From Cytospora piceicola (taxonomy: Eukaryota; Ascomycota; Sordariomycetes; Diaporthales; Cytosporaceae), in NCBI GenBank assembly GCA_023375675.1, contig JALQBC010000001.1, positions 1,240,001 through 1,304,000 of the forward strand: a DNA stretch of 64,000 bases. The letters are read 5' to 3'. Positions 1 to 13,200 of the stretch are shown here, piece after piece (the first letter of the stretch is position 1; each line of letters opens with the position of its first letter). Both the position numbers and the translations under genes were made by a program. The notes under the pieces were generated by a model. The model searched no databases. It was not told where the DNA came from and saw only the letters and a list, made by a program, of their open reading frames with translations.

Positions 1-1959
1 CTGACAGAGACGGTGACGGCGTCGGGGGTGTATAACAACCAGACTGTCACTTCCTGGAAAACCACGACTCTCGTTTCGACTGAGGAGGGAAAGACAACAG
101 AAACCGCGTACCGAAATTCGACATTGACGGCTTATCAGAACGCGACAGTAACCCAGTACCAACCCACTACGACTACCTGTACTGAGGAGGAAACGACAAC
201 GGCGACGGTATCTGGGAACAACTTCACTGTCACTGCGTACAGGAACACGACCTTGACGGCGTATGTAAATACCACTTTCACCACAACGGATGAAGAAACC
301 ACAACGACGACGGTATCCGGCAATAATTTCACTGTCACCGCGTACAAGAATTCTACCATCACCCAGCCCACCACAGCCACTGAGGAAGAAACAATAACAA
401 CGACGGCATCCGGGAAGAACTTTACTGCCACTGCATGGGAGAATTCAACTATCACTGCTTACTACTCGACAACCCTAGTTGTGACTTCTGAAGAGCCGAC
501 TACCGCAACCTCTTGGCGTAATACCACCATAACTGACAATTACACGTAAGTTTATGAGCCCTCGAACAAACCACCTCTGGAAATTGGCTTCACGATCAAC
601 TCTGTCAGCGCTTGGGTGCCATGTGCTCGCCTGAGATAGACGGAAAGCCCCCGCCTCCCTCCTCCAACCCCAGGGGTCGTTTGTCGATATGAAGAGACTT
701 CTCTAAGAACGTTCTGCTGATGATGAGGCTAGGGCTACCCAATGGACCACGAGCACTGTTACTACGGTAAGTACTATCATTTGATAAAATACCGCGGAAT
801 AGACGCTGACCTGGGAATTTCAAAAAGTCGTTTGCGGTGACGACGACAGACTTGGTGTGCTCCATTGCGTCTGTGGTGCCCTTCAACACCTCGGACTATG
901 TCAGCGCCATCACCTCTGAGGCTATTACTTGGACGACCGTCTGGACCACCACGACCACAACGGTTCCCTACACGGCCTATGCGGCCATACAAAGCGCCGC
1001 AAGCAGTACTTATCCTTTCAGCACTGTACCGAACAGCATCCCTATCGAAACTGTAGGCAGTATAACCACGTTTGGCTGCTCGGCTAATACCGTGACAAGT
1101 TGGAGAACTGTTACGAGCATCACGGTACGCATTGCACGTTTCATTGGTAATCTTTATTGTGTTTCCTGGCCCCTTACCCCGAGCCTTGTTGCCGAGCGGC
1201 AAAGAAACAAGAAATCGAGGTAAGATAAAAAGAGTAGCTACTTGCGCTCTGGGTAGGAGAAGATGATAGCTGTATAGCTTCACTCAGACGCCCGCCTCAG
1301 TATCAGCCTCCTGGGCCAGATCGAGGGCCAAAACCCTGGGACAGTCACACATATTGCCCCTTCGTTTTGCCCCCCCGTTGGGGGGTTTTCTGCGTGATGC
1401 AGCCAAGTTGCATGTCATCATTGGGACGACTATGGAACATGATATTAGGATGATTGGACTACATGGACGAGACACTTCTTGATCTCGCCGCCTCAAATCT
1501 CGACCACGGACTAACTCTTCGTCAATAGACTGTGCCAACGACTGTACCAACCACTGTTGATCACACAACTACGCAGCTATCCACAGCAACTGACTTTATT
1601 ACGTGAGTTCATGTCTCCTTGGGGTGGCTTTGATCAATTTTCGAAATCATACCTGGTTTCTCCTCCCGGCAGGACTGGTGTTAAGTATAGTTTGGCTGAC
1701 TGAGCATAGGACGACCGAGATCACCACCACCACCTCTGTCTCGGTGAGTTCATCGGATTTGATGCCTTTTTGTATTCGCGTGGATGCTGATAAACACAAC
1801 GCAGTCCTTCACGTATACCAGAACAGTTGACGTGTGCAGTTATGCTTCTACCGCTGCCTACTACGACCTGGAAGCCTCATCTGGAAGCACCACTACTGTA
1901 TTCCAGACGTATACTATCACGTCCTGCGCTCCGACCGTCACAGATTGCCCTGCCCGCTC

Positions 1960-1992
<33 letters not shown>

Positions 1993-4900
1993 AAGCACCA
2001 GCAGCTCCTCGTCGACCACTAGCAGCCTTATTGGCTGTTCTCCCTCGACAGAGACGCTTTGGAGCACTGTCTACCTAATCACAACTACAGTATGTACAGA
2101 ATATCTCCAAATGCCGATTTTGACCTCACTGTTTGCTGTGCGGAAAACCATTTCTCTTGCTGGGCTATGCACCATGATAGAGCGTTGCCTACATGCACTA
2201 TTCAGGTAGTCTTGGCTGTTCTTCTCGAACATTTACTGGAAATTACCCCGGGCTTTCGTCACTGGCATTGGCATTGGCCCTTACTCATCCTTACTCCAGT
2301 GGAGAGGACAATTGGTGCTTCATCCATTCTTTCTGCTCTATGCTAATATGATGTCCCCCTTGAACTAGGCAATCCCGACCACCATAGCAGTGGTATGTCA
2401 ATGGAACATCGAACTTGAAGATGTTTCCGCATTTCATTCCTTCCAGATCCTTTCACCCATTGTCGTCCTTGGACTAATGTATTCCCTATAGCCTACCACA
2501 GTTGTGTTTACAGAGCCAACCACAGTTGTCTCTACCGAGATATTGGTACGTTCTTTTCTGGCCAAACCAATTGTGGCAGAACTGATGCTTTCCTCCTGTG
2601 CTGCCGTTCCTCCCTCAACCCCTCCATGATCTCAAGTACCCCTGCCGAAGTAACCTAGGGAAGATCCAATTCATGAAGTATGCTAACCTAGAACTTATAC
2701 TGAAACAGACGGTTCCTACCACCACGACCTGGACCTCGGTATGTCGATACCACATCAAGCTCTGATGTTATCCTCTTCTAGTATCCTCTCGTGGTGCAGC
2801 ATGACTGACCCCTGGCTTGGCTCAGGTCTCTACGACGACAGTTATCTCTACATATATAACAACCTTCACAACGAGCTATTGGAGTACTCTGACGACGGTG
2901 CGTAAGGCCCTGCGCCTTTTTTGGAAACACGAACTCAAACACTGACTATTTTGGCCGAAGACCACCACAAGTGACCACTACAGTACTTTGACCGATATCA
3001 TAAGCGTCCCAGTCGTATGTCCATGAAAACTTTGGGGCCCTCTAGCATTGCTGAGTCTTCGCTGACACATACCGTCGAAACAGACATACACCACCACGGC
3101 TTCCACGACTGTCGTAACCACCTCACTGAGTACACTGACCTTGGTACGTCTCGAATTATCCCTTTCTTCCCCTGCCCTACACTCCCAAAAATGTCCAAAG
3201 AAACACGAGAAAGAGTGCTAATTCCACTCAACCGCATAGACGGATACGCTTACTGAAGATTTCACCTCTTACTGGACGACTACTGACTTCCAAACCGCCA
3301 CTGAGACCTTGCCTCCAAGTACTGTAACTCAGGTGTGTTGTCTAGCCCTTGGGGTAGGAGCGGCTTTGTTGATGAAAATTATTCTGACTGTACCAAACAG
3401 ACTTCTGTATCTACTGATATAGAATCTTTCACGACCACCGATTACGTCTCGACAACCTTGTATCTTACCACGACGTACTCTACAAGCTATCCGGTCACAG
3501 TCACCACCACGTCAATCAGTGACCATACAAGCTACAGCACAATTTGGACTACTGATACCATCACTGCAACATCGACTGTCGTGACTTCTGTTCCGTCTCC
3601 TACAACGGAGATTCAAACTTCTTACGTCCGGACAACCTTGTATCTTACCACGACATTCTCCACAAGGTATCCAGTCACGGTCACCACCACGTCAATAAGT
3701 GACCATACAAGCTACAGCACAATCTGGACTACTGATACCATCACTTCGATATCGACTTTCGTGACTTCTGTGCCGTCTCCTACAACGGAGACTCAGACTT
3801 CTTACATCACCACCACGGACTTGGAAGTATCCGTTTCGACTTCCATTGCTTCCTATCCTGTCACTACTACGCAGATTGAGACAGACACCACGACCGACTA
3901 CGAGGTCACAACAGACTACGTGCCCACGACCGACTACGAGACCACAACAGACTACGTGCCAACAACAGACTACGTGCCAACAACAGACTATGTGCCAACA
4001 ACAGACTACGTGCCAACAACAGACTACGTGCCAACAACAGACTATGTGTCCACAACAGACTACACAACAGACTACGAGACTATCACCGCTTACGTATCTA
4101 CGATAGACTACGTGTCCACAACGATCTATAGCACAACAGTAAGCATATCGACAATAATCAGCAGCTCTAGTTATCCTGTCACTACTACGATCGACCATAC
4201 ATCTACGTCTACATTTTACACGACGCAATACAACACAATCACCTCCACTTTTACGACCTCTGTCCCGTACACGACCTCTGTCCCGTACACGACCTCTGTC
4301 CCGTACACGACCTCTGTCCCGTACACGACCTCTGTCCCGTACACGACTTCGATCCCGTATACGCTTACCGACACGGTCTCGGTATCCTACCCCGTAACTA
4401 TAACCTCGGTGAGAAGTCACTCCCCTCTCCCCTCATTTTCAAGAGCTACCTTCCTAGATTAAATTCCAAGTACGCTCTGGGCTGCCTTGTTACTAGATGA
4501 TAGCTCGTTTATGACACGTATGAGGTTGTTTTTATACTTCGGAAGCTGATTCATACACTGTAGGAAATAATCGAAACAATTACGAGCACTACAGTCAGCA
4601 CGACCTTCTCGCCAACGACAGTGACTTCATCAGTCACCTATTCGAGTAGCTATGCCGTGACAGTCACGGACTCGACCACAATCTACTCGACCGTATATAG
4701 TACCGGTGTAACGACTTACACGACCTCGGTTCCATATCCTGTCACGTGAGTTATTCATGTTTCATCCATGCTTGTTGCCCACCCGCTGGGTTTTGGCTTG
4801 CTGTCTGAAGATGCCTCCTCAGGCAGACTGTTCTTCTTTAGGTCAAGCCCTTCCTATACCTTTGCAGATTTTGCATGTTATCTCATCAAGTCGTGTCTTT

Positions 4901-7900
4901 GACCAGCAACCAATGCATTTGGAGAAAGCCTCTGATAGCATCCTTTGAGACAATCGTTCCTGATGGATTACTGACATCGAGTGGAATAGGGAGACTGAAA
5001 GCTTCACTCGCACAGTCACATCAACTCTGCCAGGCGTCACAATCATCAGTTCATTGCCTGGAAGCGTTGCAACGGTTACACAGAGCTTCACTACTACAGC
5101 CACTATTTCCGGAAGTCTCGCCACTGTGACGGTCACCTCTACAAGTCTATCGACTGCTCCGGGCAGTTTGACAACCCAAACGGTCACCCTCTCTCTGCCA
5201 GGCTCGACCGTCTCTCTGCCAGGCAGTACTATCATCACCACTCTGCCCGGAAGCGTCACAACGGTCACACAAATATTCGTCACTACAGCCACTCTCTCTG
5301 GAAGGATCACTACCCTGACAGTAGTCTCTACGAGCGTATCGACTGCCCCAGGCAGTGTGATCACCCAGACGGCCACCCTACCAGGAATAACTGAAACCCT
5401 CACTCTTCCAGGTTCGACCGTCTCTCTACCGGGGAGTACTATCGTCACCACCCTGCCTGGAAGCGTCACGACGCTTACGCAAAGCTTCGTAACCACAGCC
5501 ACTCTATCTGGTAGTATAACTACCCTGACAGTCTTCTCTACGAGCATATCGACTGCCCCGGGCAATGTGATTACCCAGACGGTCACACTTCCAGGGACAA
5601 CTCGGGTTTCGACACTTCCAGAGATAACCCAAACAATCACACTTCCAGGCACAACTAGAGTCTCGACACTTCCAGGAATAACCCAAACAATCACACTTCC
5701 AGCCTCGACCGTCTCTCTTCCCGGAAGTACCATCATCAGCACTGCACCTGGAAGCGAGACAACTCTGACGCTGACCGTGATATCAACCACGAGCATTTCC
5801 GGAAGCTTGACTTCGGTGACCGTGACTTCAACGAGCGTCTCGACAGCTCCAGGTTCAACGATAATCAGCACGCTTCCTGGCTCGGTGACAACATTGCCTG
5901 GAACTACCTTGGTGACAACTGCCCCCGGTAGCGTCACAACTCTTCCTGGTATAACCTCTATCCAGACCCTCACCTTGCAGGCATCGACTATCACCTTGTC
6001 CGGAGCAACCTCGACAATAGTGGAGACTTCATCTGTACCCGCTGTGACTACAACTTATACACAGGCAGGGACAACATACACAGAGACCTTGCCTGCTTCG
6101 AGCATTCTCGTGACTACAACCTATACGCAAGCTGGGACAACATTAACCGTGGTCTCCTCTCTGCCAGGCGCAACTGCGACCTATACGCAGGATGGTACAA
6201 CACTGACTGTGGTTTCCTCTCTACCAGGCGTGACTACGACCTATACGCAGGCAGGGTCAACATTGACCGAGGTTTCCTCTCTGCCAGGCGTAACTGCGAC
6301 CTATACGCAGGGTGGTACAACACTGACTGTGGTCTCCTCTCTACCAGGCGTGACTACGACCTATACGCAGGCAGGATCAACATTCACCGGAACCCTGCCT
6401 GTTTCGAGCAGTCATGTGACTCAAACTGTGTCTTCGCCACCTGAAACGGCTACTTCGCCTGGAGAGACCATTACATTGACCTCAACCATAATTGAAAGTG
6501 TCAAAGTCTGCACTCCCCCTACTGCGGAAGCCACTGCCGCTCCTCTCGATCCCAAGTCAGACCTGACCTGGGGCTGCTCACCTGGCTACAATTGCAATCC
6601 ACCAAAACCAGATAGCTGTGACGTGTGGTCCGATGTGCCATCCGACAACTACATTTGCCCGACAGATTATTGCCAGGCCGTGACGGCCGTCCAGAATATC
6701 ACTTGGGACGAGGACGAGACAGGTTATTATCAGATTACTAAAGGATACTTTAACCTCAACCCGGAAGCATTTGGTTTGAGCTATGATATCTTCTCGGAAG
6801 AGATCATCGTCGAGGAGGTTGACGGCCACGAGTTCACCGTCACTACTGGAAACTGGGCTTCGCAGACATCTATTACGGAGTTCACGATCACCACCAGTGC
6901 GACAAGCCTTCCCACCGTCTTGTCAAGTCTTGATCTGTGGTCGAAGCCAAAGCGTAGCGTTGTCACCAACAAGCAGCTCAAGGAGGTCTCGCCATCACGG
7001 CGGGATCTGGAAACAGGTGTTGCTCCCGCTGTTTGTTTCGATGAATGCAACAATGCCTACCTGGTTGCCCAGAACACGGGAAAGACCCCCGGTCTCTGCG
7101 CCCGCGACTCTAATTTCAATTACTACTACACGGGCTGTCAAAAGTGCATCGATGCACATGGAAGTCAGACAAAGTCGTCGAGCCGTACGGCCCTTGTATC
7201 AGCATTCTCGCAGTACATCGGCTTCTGTGACGCGAGTCCGGCAACTAGTCCTTCTGGCTCCTCCGCCGTGGGAGAAGTTTCCACGACCTCGGTGTTGCAG
7301 ACTGCATCTCAGGGGTCGACCACCAGTGTGTCTATCAGCATCCTGTCAACACAGTCTGCGTCTTCATCCTCATCCGAGTCTGTGTCCCGCACCGAGAGTT
7401 CCACGTCGGCCACGATCGTATCCGAATCGTCCTCGGCCACCACCGAGCTATCTTCAAGCAGCGCCAGTGCCAGTGTCCCCTCGTCGGCCTTGGAGTCGTC
7501 GTCTTCGGCGTCTTTGGCATCTTCAGAGTCGTCGTCTGCCTCGGCGTCTTTGGCATCTTCAGAGTCGTCGTCTGCCTCGGCGTCTTTGGCATCTTCAGAG
7601 TCGTCTTCTGCCTCGGCGTCTTCGGCGTCTGCGGAATCGTCGCCTGCTTCGGCGACTGCATCAGTACTCTCGACATCGGCAACAGCGACGCCAGGCAGCT
7701 CAATCGTGTCCAGTTCTGCCGCAGCATCTGCAAGCTCTGGGCAGTCGCCAAGCTCCACGCCCTCGGCAACTGGGTCCCCTTCCGCCAGCTCAGGGTCCGC
7801 GAGCCCAACATCGGGCGGCCTGGCCCCCGTCGGCTCAACGTCTGGCGGCTCAGTGTCTGGCAGCTCCATGACATCGGTAGCCAGCTCCATACCGGCCAGC

Positions 7901-8092
7901 TCGGGATCTTCATACTCGAGCTCGGCGGAGACCACGCCAGCCACGCTGACTGGCACATCCAGGACTGCGAGTGTAACGGCCTCTGGATCCGGTACCTCAA
8001 GTACAGCAGATGCTGCCGCGGCCGGGAGACTACACAGGCCAAGCCTGGGAACTGTTGCCTTGCCGGCTTTGGCCTGGCTTTTCCTCGTTTAG
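1..8092 (+). CDS. Thr/Ser-rich GPI-type cell-wall glycoprotein (5' end outside window)
   Basis: Partial gene; the start lies upstream. Inferred exons: <1-545, 733-766, 828-1124, 1288-1299 (tentative), 1529-1602, 1710-1743, 1805-2089, 2369-2392, 2492-2545, 2709-2738, 2826-2897, 2961-3014, 3084-3143, 3240-3332, 3401-4408, 4564-4745, 4990-8092. All joins keep frame, giving about 1,986 residues here. Nearly every exon encodes Thr/Ser/Val/Tyr-rich sequence expected to be O-glycosylated. The last exon has LPGS- and TYTQ-type repeats. A Cys-containing globular segment follows (about nt 6560-7240, with the CFDEC and CQKC motifs), then a long Ser/Ala stalk and a hydrophobic C-terminus (ALPALAWLFLV) after small residues, which fits a GPI-anchor signal. 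The likely role is a surface adhesin or wall structural protein; no ligand-binding domain is visible. The signal peptide would be upstream. The exon map needs transcript support, especially the 12-nt exon. Confidence 0.75.
1961..1990 (+). repeat. Hexanucleotide microsatellite (ACGAGC)5 inside exon
   Basis: Five copies of ACGAGC encode Ser-Thr dipeptides in the wall glycoprotein. Being a multiple of three, length changes stay in frame. Confidence 0.9.
3451..3810 (+). repeat. 180-bp direct duplication in wall glycoprotein exon
   Basis: Two near-identical units start at 3451 and 3631 with a period of exactly 180 bp (60 codons). Both begin GACAACCTTGTATC and encode TTLYLTT...TSISDHTSY. They differ by scattered substitutions, so this is a segmental duplication rather than an assembly copy. 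Confidence 0.85.
3889..4068 (+). repeat. 18-bp tandem repeat (TTDYVP hexapeptide)
   Basis: About ten units of ACAACAGACTACGTGCCA and variants encode the hexapeptide T-T-D-Y-V/E-P/T. The central units are nearly identical, so the array could change length by slippage while staying in frame. Confidence 0.9.
4253..4360 (+). repeat. 18-bp tandem repeat (TTSVPY hexapeptide)
   Basis: Five identical copies of ACGACCTCTGTCCCGTAC are followed by one variant copy (TTSIPY). This is the most homogeneous repeat of the window. Confidence 0.95.
6050..6410 (+). repeat. 60-bp tandem repeat (TYTQAGTTLT...SSLPG)
   Basis: Five to six units with a 60-bp period each encode TTYTQ-G-TLT-VSSLPGV. Units alternate between 'QAG' and 'QDG/QGG' versions, suggesting duplication of a two-unit block. 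Confidence 0.9.
7493..7635 (+). repeat. 36-bp tandem repeat in Ser/Ala stalk
   Basis: Four units (33, 36, 36, 36 bp) of the SESSSASASLAS type lie in the Ser-rich stalk before the GPI signal. Confidence 0.85.
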
Positions 8093-10142
8093 GCATGACT
8101 GGGCCCTTTCCAGCATGTTACACTATACTTTCATGATTATAACGATCCTTAATCACTCCCTACAAACCTAATATTCAACGCTTGTGGCTCTTCGCGAGAT
8201 ACCGGGGCACCTAGCTACCTTGTCTGCAACCACAGGCTCATCACGCTCATTTGACGAACTGACGACTTCACGACACTCATTCATAACGGCATGGTCGGTA
8301 CCAAAAATTACGGGAAGTTTGGCATATACTTGTAGATACATAGGAATGTGTCATTTGGATGATACCCCTTTATGACGCTCATTTGGTGTAATATTGATGA
8401 AACCGACATGTCTGTGAAAAGGAGGCGCAGGCAAGGCAGGACGCGTGTTGTTGATTCTATATTCCAGGACTTGGGCTTGATCTGTTTTCTGCGCGTTTGA
8501 GGATTGGGAAAATGAATAATAGTGGTTGGGCTGGCAGGTGTGGAAGCCAGTTGAGGATTTTGGCATTAATGTGGTTGATTGAGTCTTCTTCTATACACAG
8601 ATGTAGTCATCTTTATACTGCCGCCCACAGTTTCAGGACAACAATTTATTTAATGATCCATATCAGGTGTCAGTCACTTTCTTCGCGATTGTTCTTGGGC
8701 CTATGACTTCAAGCTTGTTGCCTCATCAATATGTCTTGTATGGGTTCCTTACGATATGCGACTAACTCGGCGGCGGTGATATACCATAGCTACCTAGGTA
8801 GTTACGTGAGGTATATGCTACTAATTCTGAAGTTCTTGAGCCACTGGGAATACAGGACTACCTAGGTAATCTTACATATGTAACGAGTAGAACAGAGCTC
8901 CTAAATTGATGCCAGTGCCTTGGGGCACCCGAGTATTTTATTCTGATTCTCTTGATTACAAGTATCGGTGGAACGTAGTCAAGTGAAATCGACGTACCTG
9001 GACTGAGTACCCGTTCAGAAATAATTGGGTCACCACATGTGCGTCGGGTTTTGTTTACAGGCATGTATACACTAAAGGAGTTGGACCGAGGCACGGAGAT
9101 CGGTGGGTCTTTATTTTTCTTCGGATCCGTTCAAAGTTCACTGGTCGAGAGTTGATTTGGCTCAGTTCATCCATAAATATTGTATGATTACTTATCTCGT
9201 ACAATGGGTGTTGTCATCGTGTTAGTGTTAAGGGGGGGTCGTGATGGTAAAATTTGTCGGCCCGTATAGAGATATTCATATGTACTACCCAGAATTAGAT
9301 GTTTGCATATGCAAGTACTATACATACAACATACTACATATGGAAACACGTATGTACATACGCTAAGCTAACGAAGACCAAAAAAAGAAAACAAAAAACA
9401 GGAAAAAGGCTTCCAGGGAATCCGGAGCGTGAAACGTTATGGAGTCGTCCCCTGACCTTGGAAACGGGCATTCCGATCGTCGCGAAACATGGCTTGACGG
9501 ACCTCGGCATGTAGATCTATCGGAAGGAAAGGGAAGGGGGAAAAAAAAAAGGGGACCACAGTAAGCCGCACCAAGATCTCTGGGCAAAATGCTACCATAC
9601 AGTGTCCTATCGTACCCAGTACCAGTGTACACACATACATCATGACACGAGTGTTTACCCAGGACCGGACTTTACTGAACATCTTTCCTCCACCACCAGG
9701 CCACGCGTTCCTTTCGGAAACAATCGTGTGTGATCCGTCTCCATTCTATATCGAGAGACCCGTTTAGCCCCATCAACCCACGGGTCGCGGCCCTTCTTCT
9801 ACGCTCCTCTTTGACGTCGCCGTCGTAGATGACACAGGCGCGGATTGTCCGGTGCCACAGAACCTTAATTGAACGTCAGCATTGGATGGCACAGGACAGC
9901 TTTTACATACCCAGTAGCGATGTGCCGAGGATGCCAGTGGATCTTCGACATGCCTGACATGCCTGACATGCCTGACAAAGCCTGTCCGTGCAGCCAATGA
10001 CGCCGGCGCAGTTTACGAATTGCACATGAACTGATCGTCGGGTTTCACTACGAGTGGCTTGAGACATTACCGCGGTAGTCCACACCCACTTTCTGCCACT
10101 CCAGAAGTCCTCTCTGTCTGTTGCTAAGCCTCGTGTCAATCG
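8093..10142. other. Intergenic region, no gene seen
   Basis: No supported coding sequence in about 2 kb. It holds two exact TACCTAGGTA decamers (8791-8800 and 8859-8868), an A-rich tract near 9380-9400 and 9540-9550, and a threefold 9-bp tandem repeat of ACATGCCTG near 9947-9975. Confidence 0.6.
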
Positions 10143-10150
10143 TATAAAAG
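10143..10150 (+). promoter_or_regulatory. TATA box of the P450 gene
   Basis: TATAAAAG lies about 112 nt upstream of the ATG at 10262. It is followed by a C/A-rich leader with repeated TCCATCCATC words, a layout common in well-expressed fungal genes. The assignment is inferred from position. Confidence 0.6.
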
Positions 10151-10261
10151 GGGACCAGCCGCGCCGCAACTACTTCACCTGGTCATCAACAGACGATTCC
10201 AATAATACACCAACCAAACCCGTCTATCCATTCCATCCATCCATCACAACGGACGGACAAG

Positions 10262-13200
10262 ATGGCAGACAACACAGTGCCCATTCCTCAGCCGCCGCAA
10301 TGGCCTCTGCTGGGCAACATCAACGACATCGACCCGGCTTTTCCCCTCGGGTCCATGATAAACATGGCAGACAAATATGGTTAGCCCACCTCAATGTGTC
10401 CATTTTTCGAAGACAGCGTCACTGACGCGCATTCCCAGGTGAAATCTACCGTCTCAGTCTACCCGGACGGAGTGTCGTAGTAGTATCCTCGCAGGCCCTG
10501 GTTAATGAGGTTTGTGACGAGAAGCGCTTCAAGAAGGACGTTGCCAGGGTCCTCGTCGAGGTTCGGAATGGTGTTCATGATGGCCTCTTCACCGCTCGCT
10601 CAGAAGAGCCGAACTGGGGCATTGCCCATCGCATATTGATGCCTGCATTCGGCCCAATGTCCATTAGGGGCATGTTCGACGAGATGCACGACATCGCCGC
10701 TCAGATGGCCATGAAGTGGGCGCGCCACGGCCCCATGAGCCCCATCATGGTCACCGACGACTTTACACGGCTTACCCTCGATACCCTGTCCCTGTGCTCT
10801 ATGGACTACCGCTTCAACTCGTTCTACCACGATGAGATGCACCCCTTCATCGAGGCCATGGGCGACTTCCTGGTCGAATCCGGCAACAGGACGAGGCGCC
10901 CACCCTTCTCATCCATCTTCTACCGGGAGGCTGACCGGAAGTACGACGTAGATATTGAGATCCTGAGGAAGACGGCCGACGATGTGCTCAAGGCCAGAAA
11001 GGAAAATCCGACCGACCGGAAGGATCTCCTGAACGCCATGTTGAACGGAGTGGATAACAAGACCGGCCAGAAGATGACCGACCAGAGCATTACGGACAAC
11101 CTCATCACCTTCCTTATCGCCGGACACGAGACCACCTCTGGCATGCTATCGTTTGCATTCTACAACCTGCTGAAGAACCCGGCAACCTACCGCAAGGCAC
11201 AAGAGGAGGTCGACGAGATCGTGGGCAAGGGACCCATCACCGTGGAGCACATGAACAAGCTCCAATACATCCAGGCTGTAAGCTCATATATCTAACGTGG
11301 GCTGGGGAGGCGAGCCTGGGCTAATGGGTATTCTAGGTCCTGCGAGAGACGCTGCGTCTGACAGCGACCATCCCCATGATTTCCGTCAAACCGCTCAAGG
11401 ACGAAGTACTCGGTGGTAAGTGGGCCGTTGGCGCACACGAGTCCGTCACTTTGCTCGTTGCCAAGTCTCAACTCGACCCAGCCGTCTTCGGTGAGACCGC
11501 CAACGAGTTCCAGCCGGAGAGGTGTCTCGAGGAGAACTTCGACCGTCTGAACAAGGAGTTCCCCAACTGCTGGAAGCCTTTCGGCAACGGAATGAGAGCC
11601 TGTATCGGTCGGCCATTCGCGTGGCAAGAGGCCATTATCGTCATGGCGATGCTCCTCCAGAACTTCAACTTCATGCCTGATGATCCTAACTACCACCTGA
11701 GCATCAAGCAGACCCTGACCATCAAGCCCAAGGACTTCCTCATGAGGGCCACACTGCGTCACGGTCTCACACCCACCCAGCTCGAGCACCGTCTCAACGG
11801 AACCACCGCCCCGACGACACCCCTTGAGAACTCGGTCACCAGCCTTTCGCTTGGGGGCAACCAGAAGGCGAATGCTGCAAAGGGTAAGCCGATTGCCATC
11901 TACTACGGATCTAACAGCGGCACTTGCGAGGCCCTTGCCCGTCGCCTTGCCTCCGATGCGCCAAGCCAAGGGTTCAACGCCACCGTCGTCGACTCACTGG
12001 ACGCAGCGCAACAGAACCTGCCCACCGACAGGCCCGTCGTTATAGTCACCGCGTCCTATGAAGGCGAGCCCCCAGACAATGCGGCGCTATTCTGCAACTG
12101 GCTGCGGGGCCTCAAGGGCAAGGAGCTGGAGAATGTTAACTATGCAGTCTTTGGTTGTGGCCACCACGACTGGTCCCAGACTTTCCACAAGATCCCCAAG
12201 ATGGTCGATGCCACCATCGAGGCGGTCGGGGGAACAAGGATCACAGCACTGGGCGTTGCCGACGCCGCCGAGGGCGACATGTTCACCAAGTTCGAGACTT
12301 GGGAGGACGAGCTTCTGTGGCCAGCGCTGAAGGAGAAGTATGGCATCGCGGACGACAGGGAGGATGGAGAAGCGCTCGGGGGCCTCTCCGTTGAGATCTC
12401 CACGCCTCGATCGTCCACCCTCCGGCAAGACGTCAAGGAGGCTGTCGTCATCGAGGCCCACGACCTCACCTCGCCCGACGCGCCTACCAAGAAGCACATC
12501 GAAATCCAGCTCCCCAGCGACATGTCGTACTCTGCGGGAGACTACCTCGCCATCCTGCCCATCAACCCCAAGGACGTCGTCCACCGCGCGCTGCGCCGCT
12601 TCCGCCTGGCATGGGATGCCAACATCACCATCAACAGCAGCAGCTTGACGACCCTGCCCACCGGCTACCCGGTGCCGGCATCCGACGTCCTGGGCGCCTA
12701 CGTCGAGCTGGGCCAGCCGGCCACGAAGCGCGGCATCCTGGCGCTCTCCGAGGCGACCAAGGACGAGTCCGCCAAGACGGCGCTCCAGCGCCTGGCCGGC
12801 GACGACTACCTCGCCGAGGTCCACGCCAAGCGGCGGTCCGTCCTGGACCTGCTCGAGCAGTTCCCGGCCGTGGAGCTCCCCCTCGCGACCTTCCTCGGGC
12901 TGCTCCCGCCCATGCGCGTCCGCCAGTACTCCATCTCGTCCTCCCCGCTCTGGCACCAGAACCACCTCACCCTGACCTACGCGGTGCTCGACGCGCCGGC
13001 CCTGTCGGGCACGGGCCAGCGGTACCTCGGCGTGGCGACGTCGTACCTGGCGGGCCTCGCGGCCGGCGACAAGCTGCACGTGGCGATCCGCCCCTCGCAC
13101 GCGTCCTTCCACCTCCCCGTCGACACGGAGAAGACGCCCGTCGTGTGCATCGCCGCGGGCTCGGGGCTCGCGCCGTTCCGCGGCTTCGTCCAGGAGCGCG

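Noticed and set aside
3889..4360. CRISPR-like array
   Set aside because: The 18-bp units are directly tandem with no spacers, lie inside a eukaryotic coding exon and encode a peptide repeat.
3692..4420. Antisense frame with Cys-Trp-His repeats
   Set aside because: Reverse reading of the TTDYVP array. The Cys-rich look is an artefact, not a metallothionein-like gene.
4843..5994. 383-residue antisense frame under the LPGS repeats
   Set aside because: Mirror of the repetitive Thr/Ser exon; its regular Val/Pro pattern is the reverse reading of the repeats.
7309..8096. Two long antisense frames (215 and 253 residues) under the Ser/Ala stalk
   Set aside because: Shadow frames of low-complexity coding sequence with no independent evidence.
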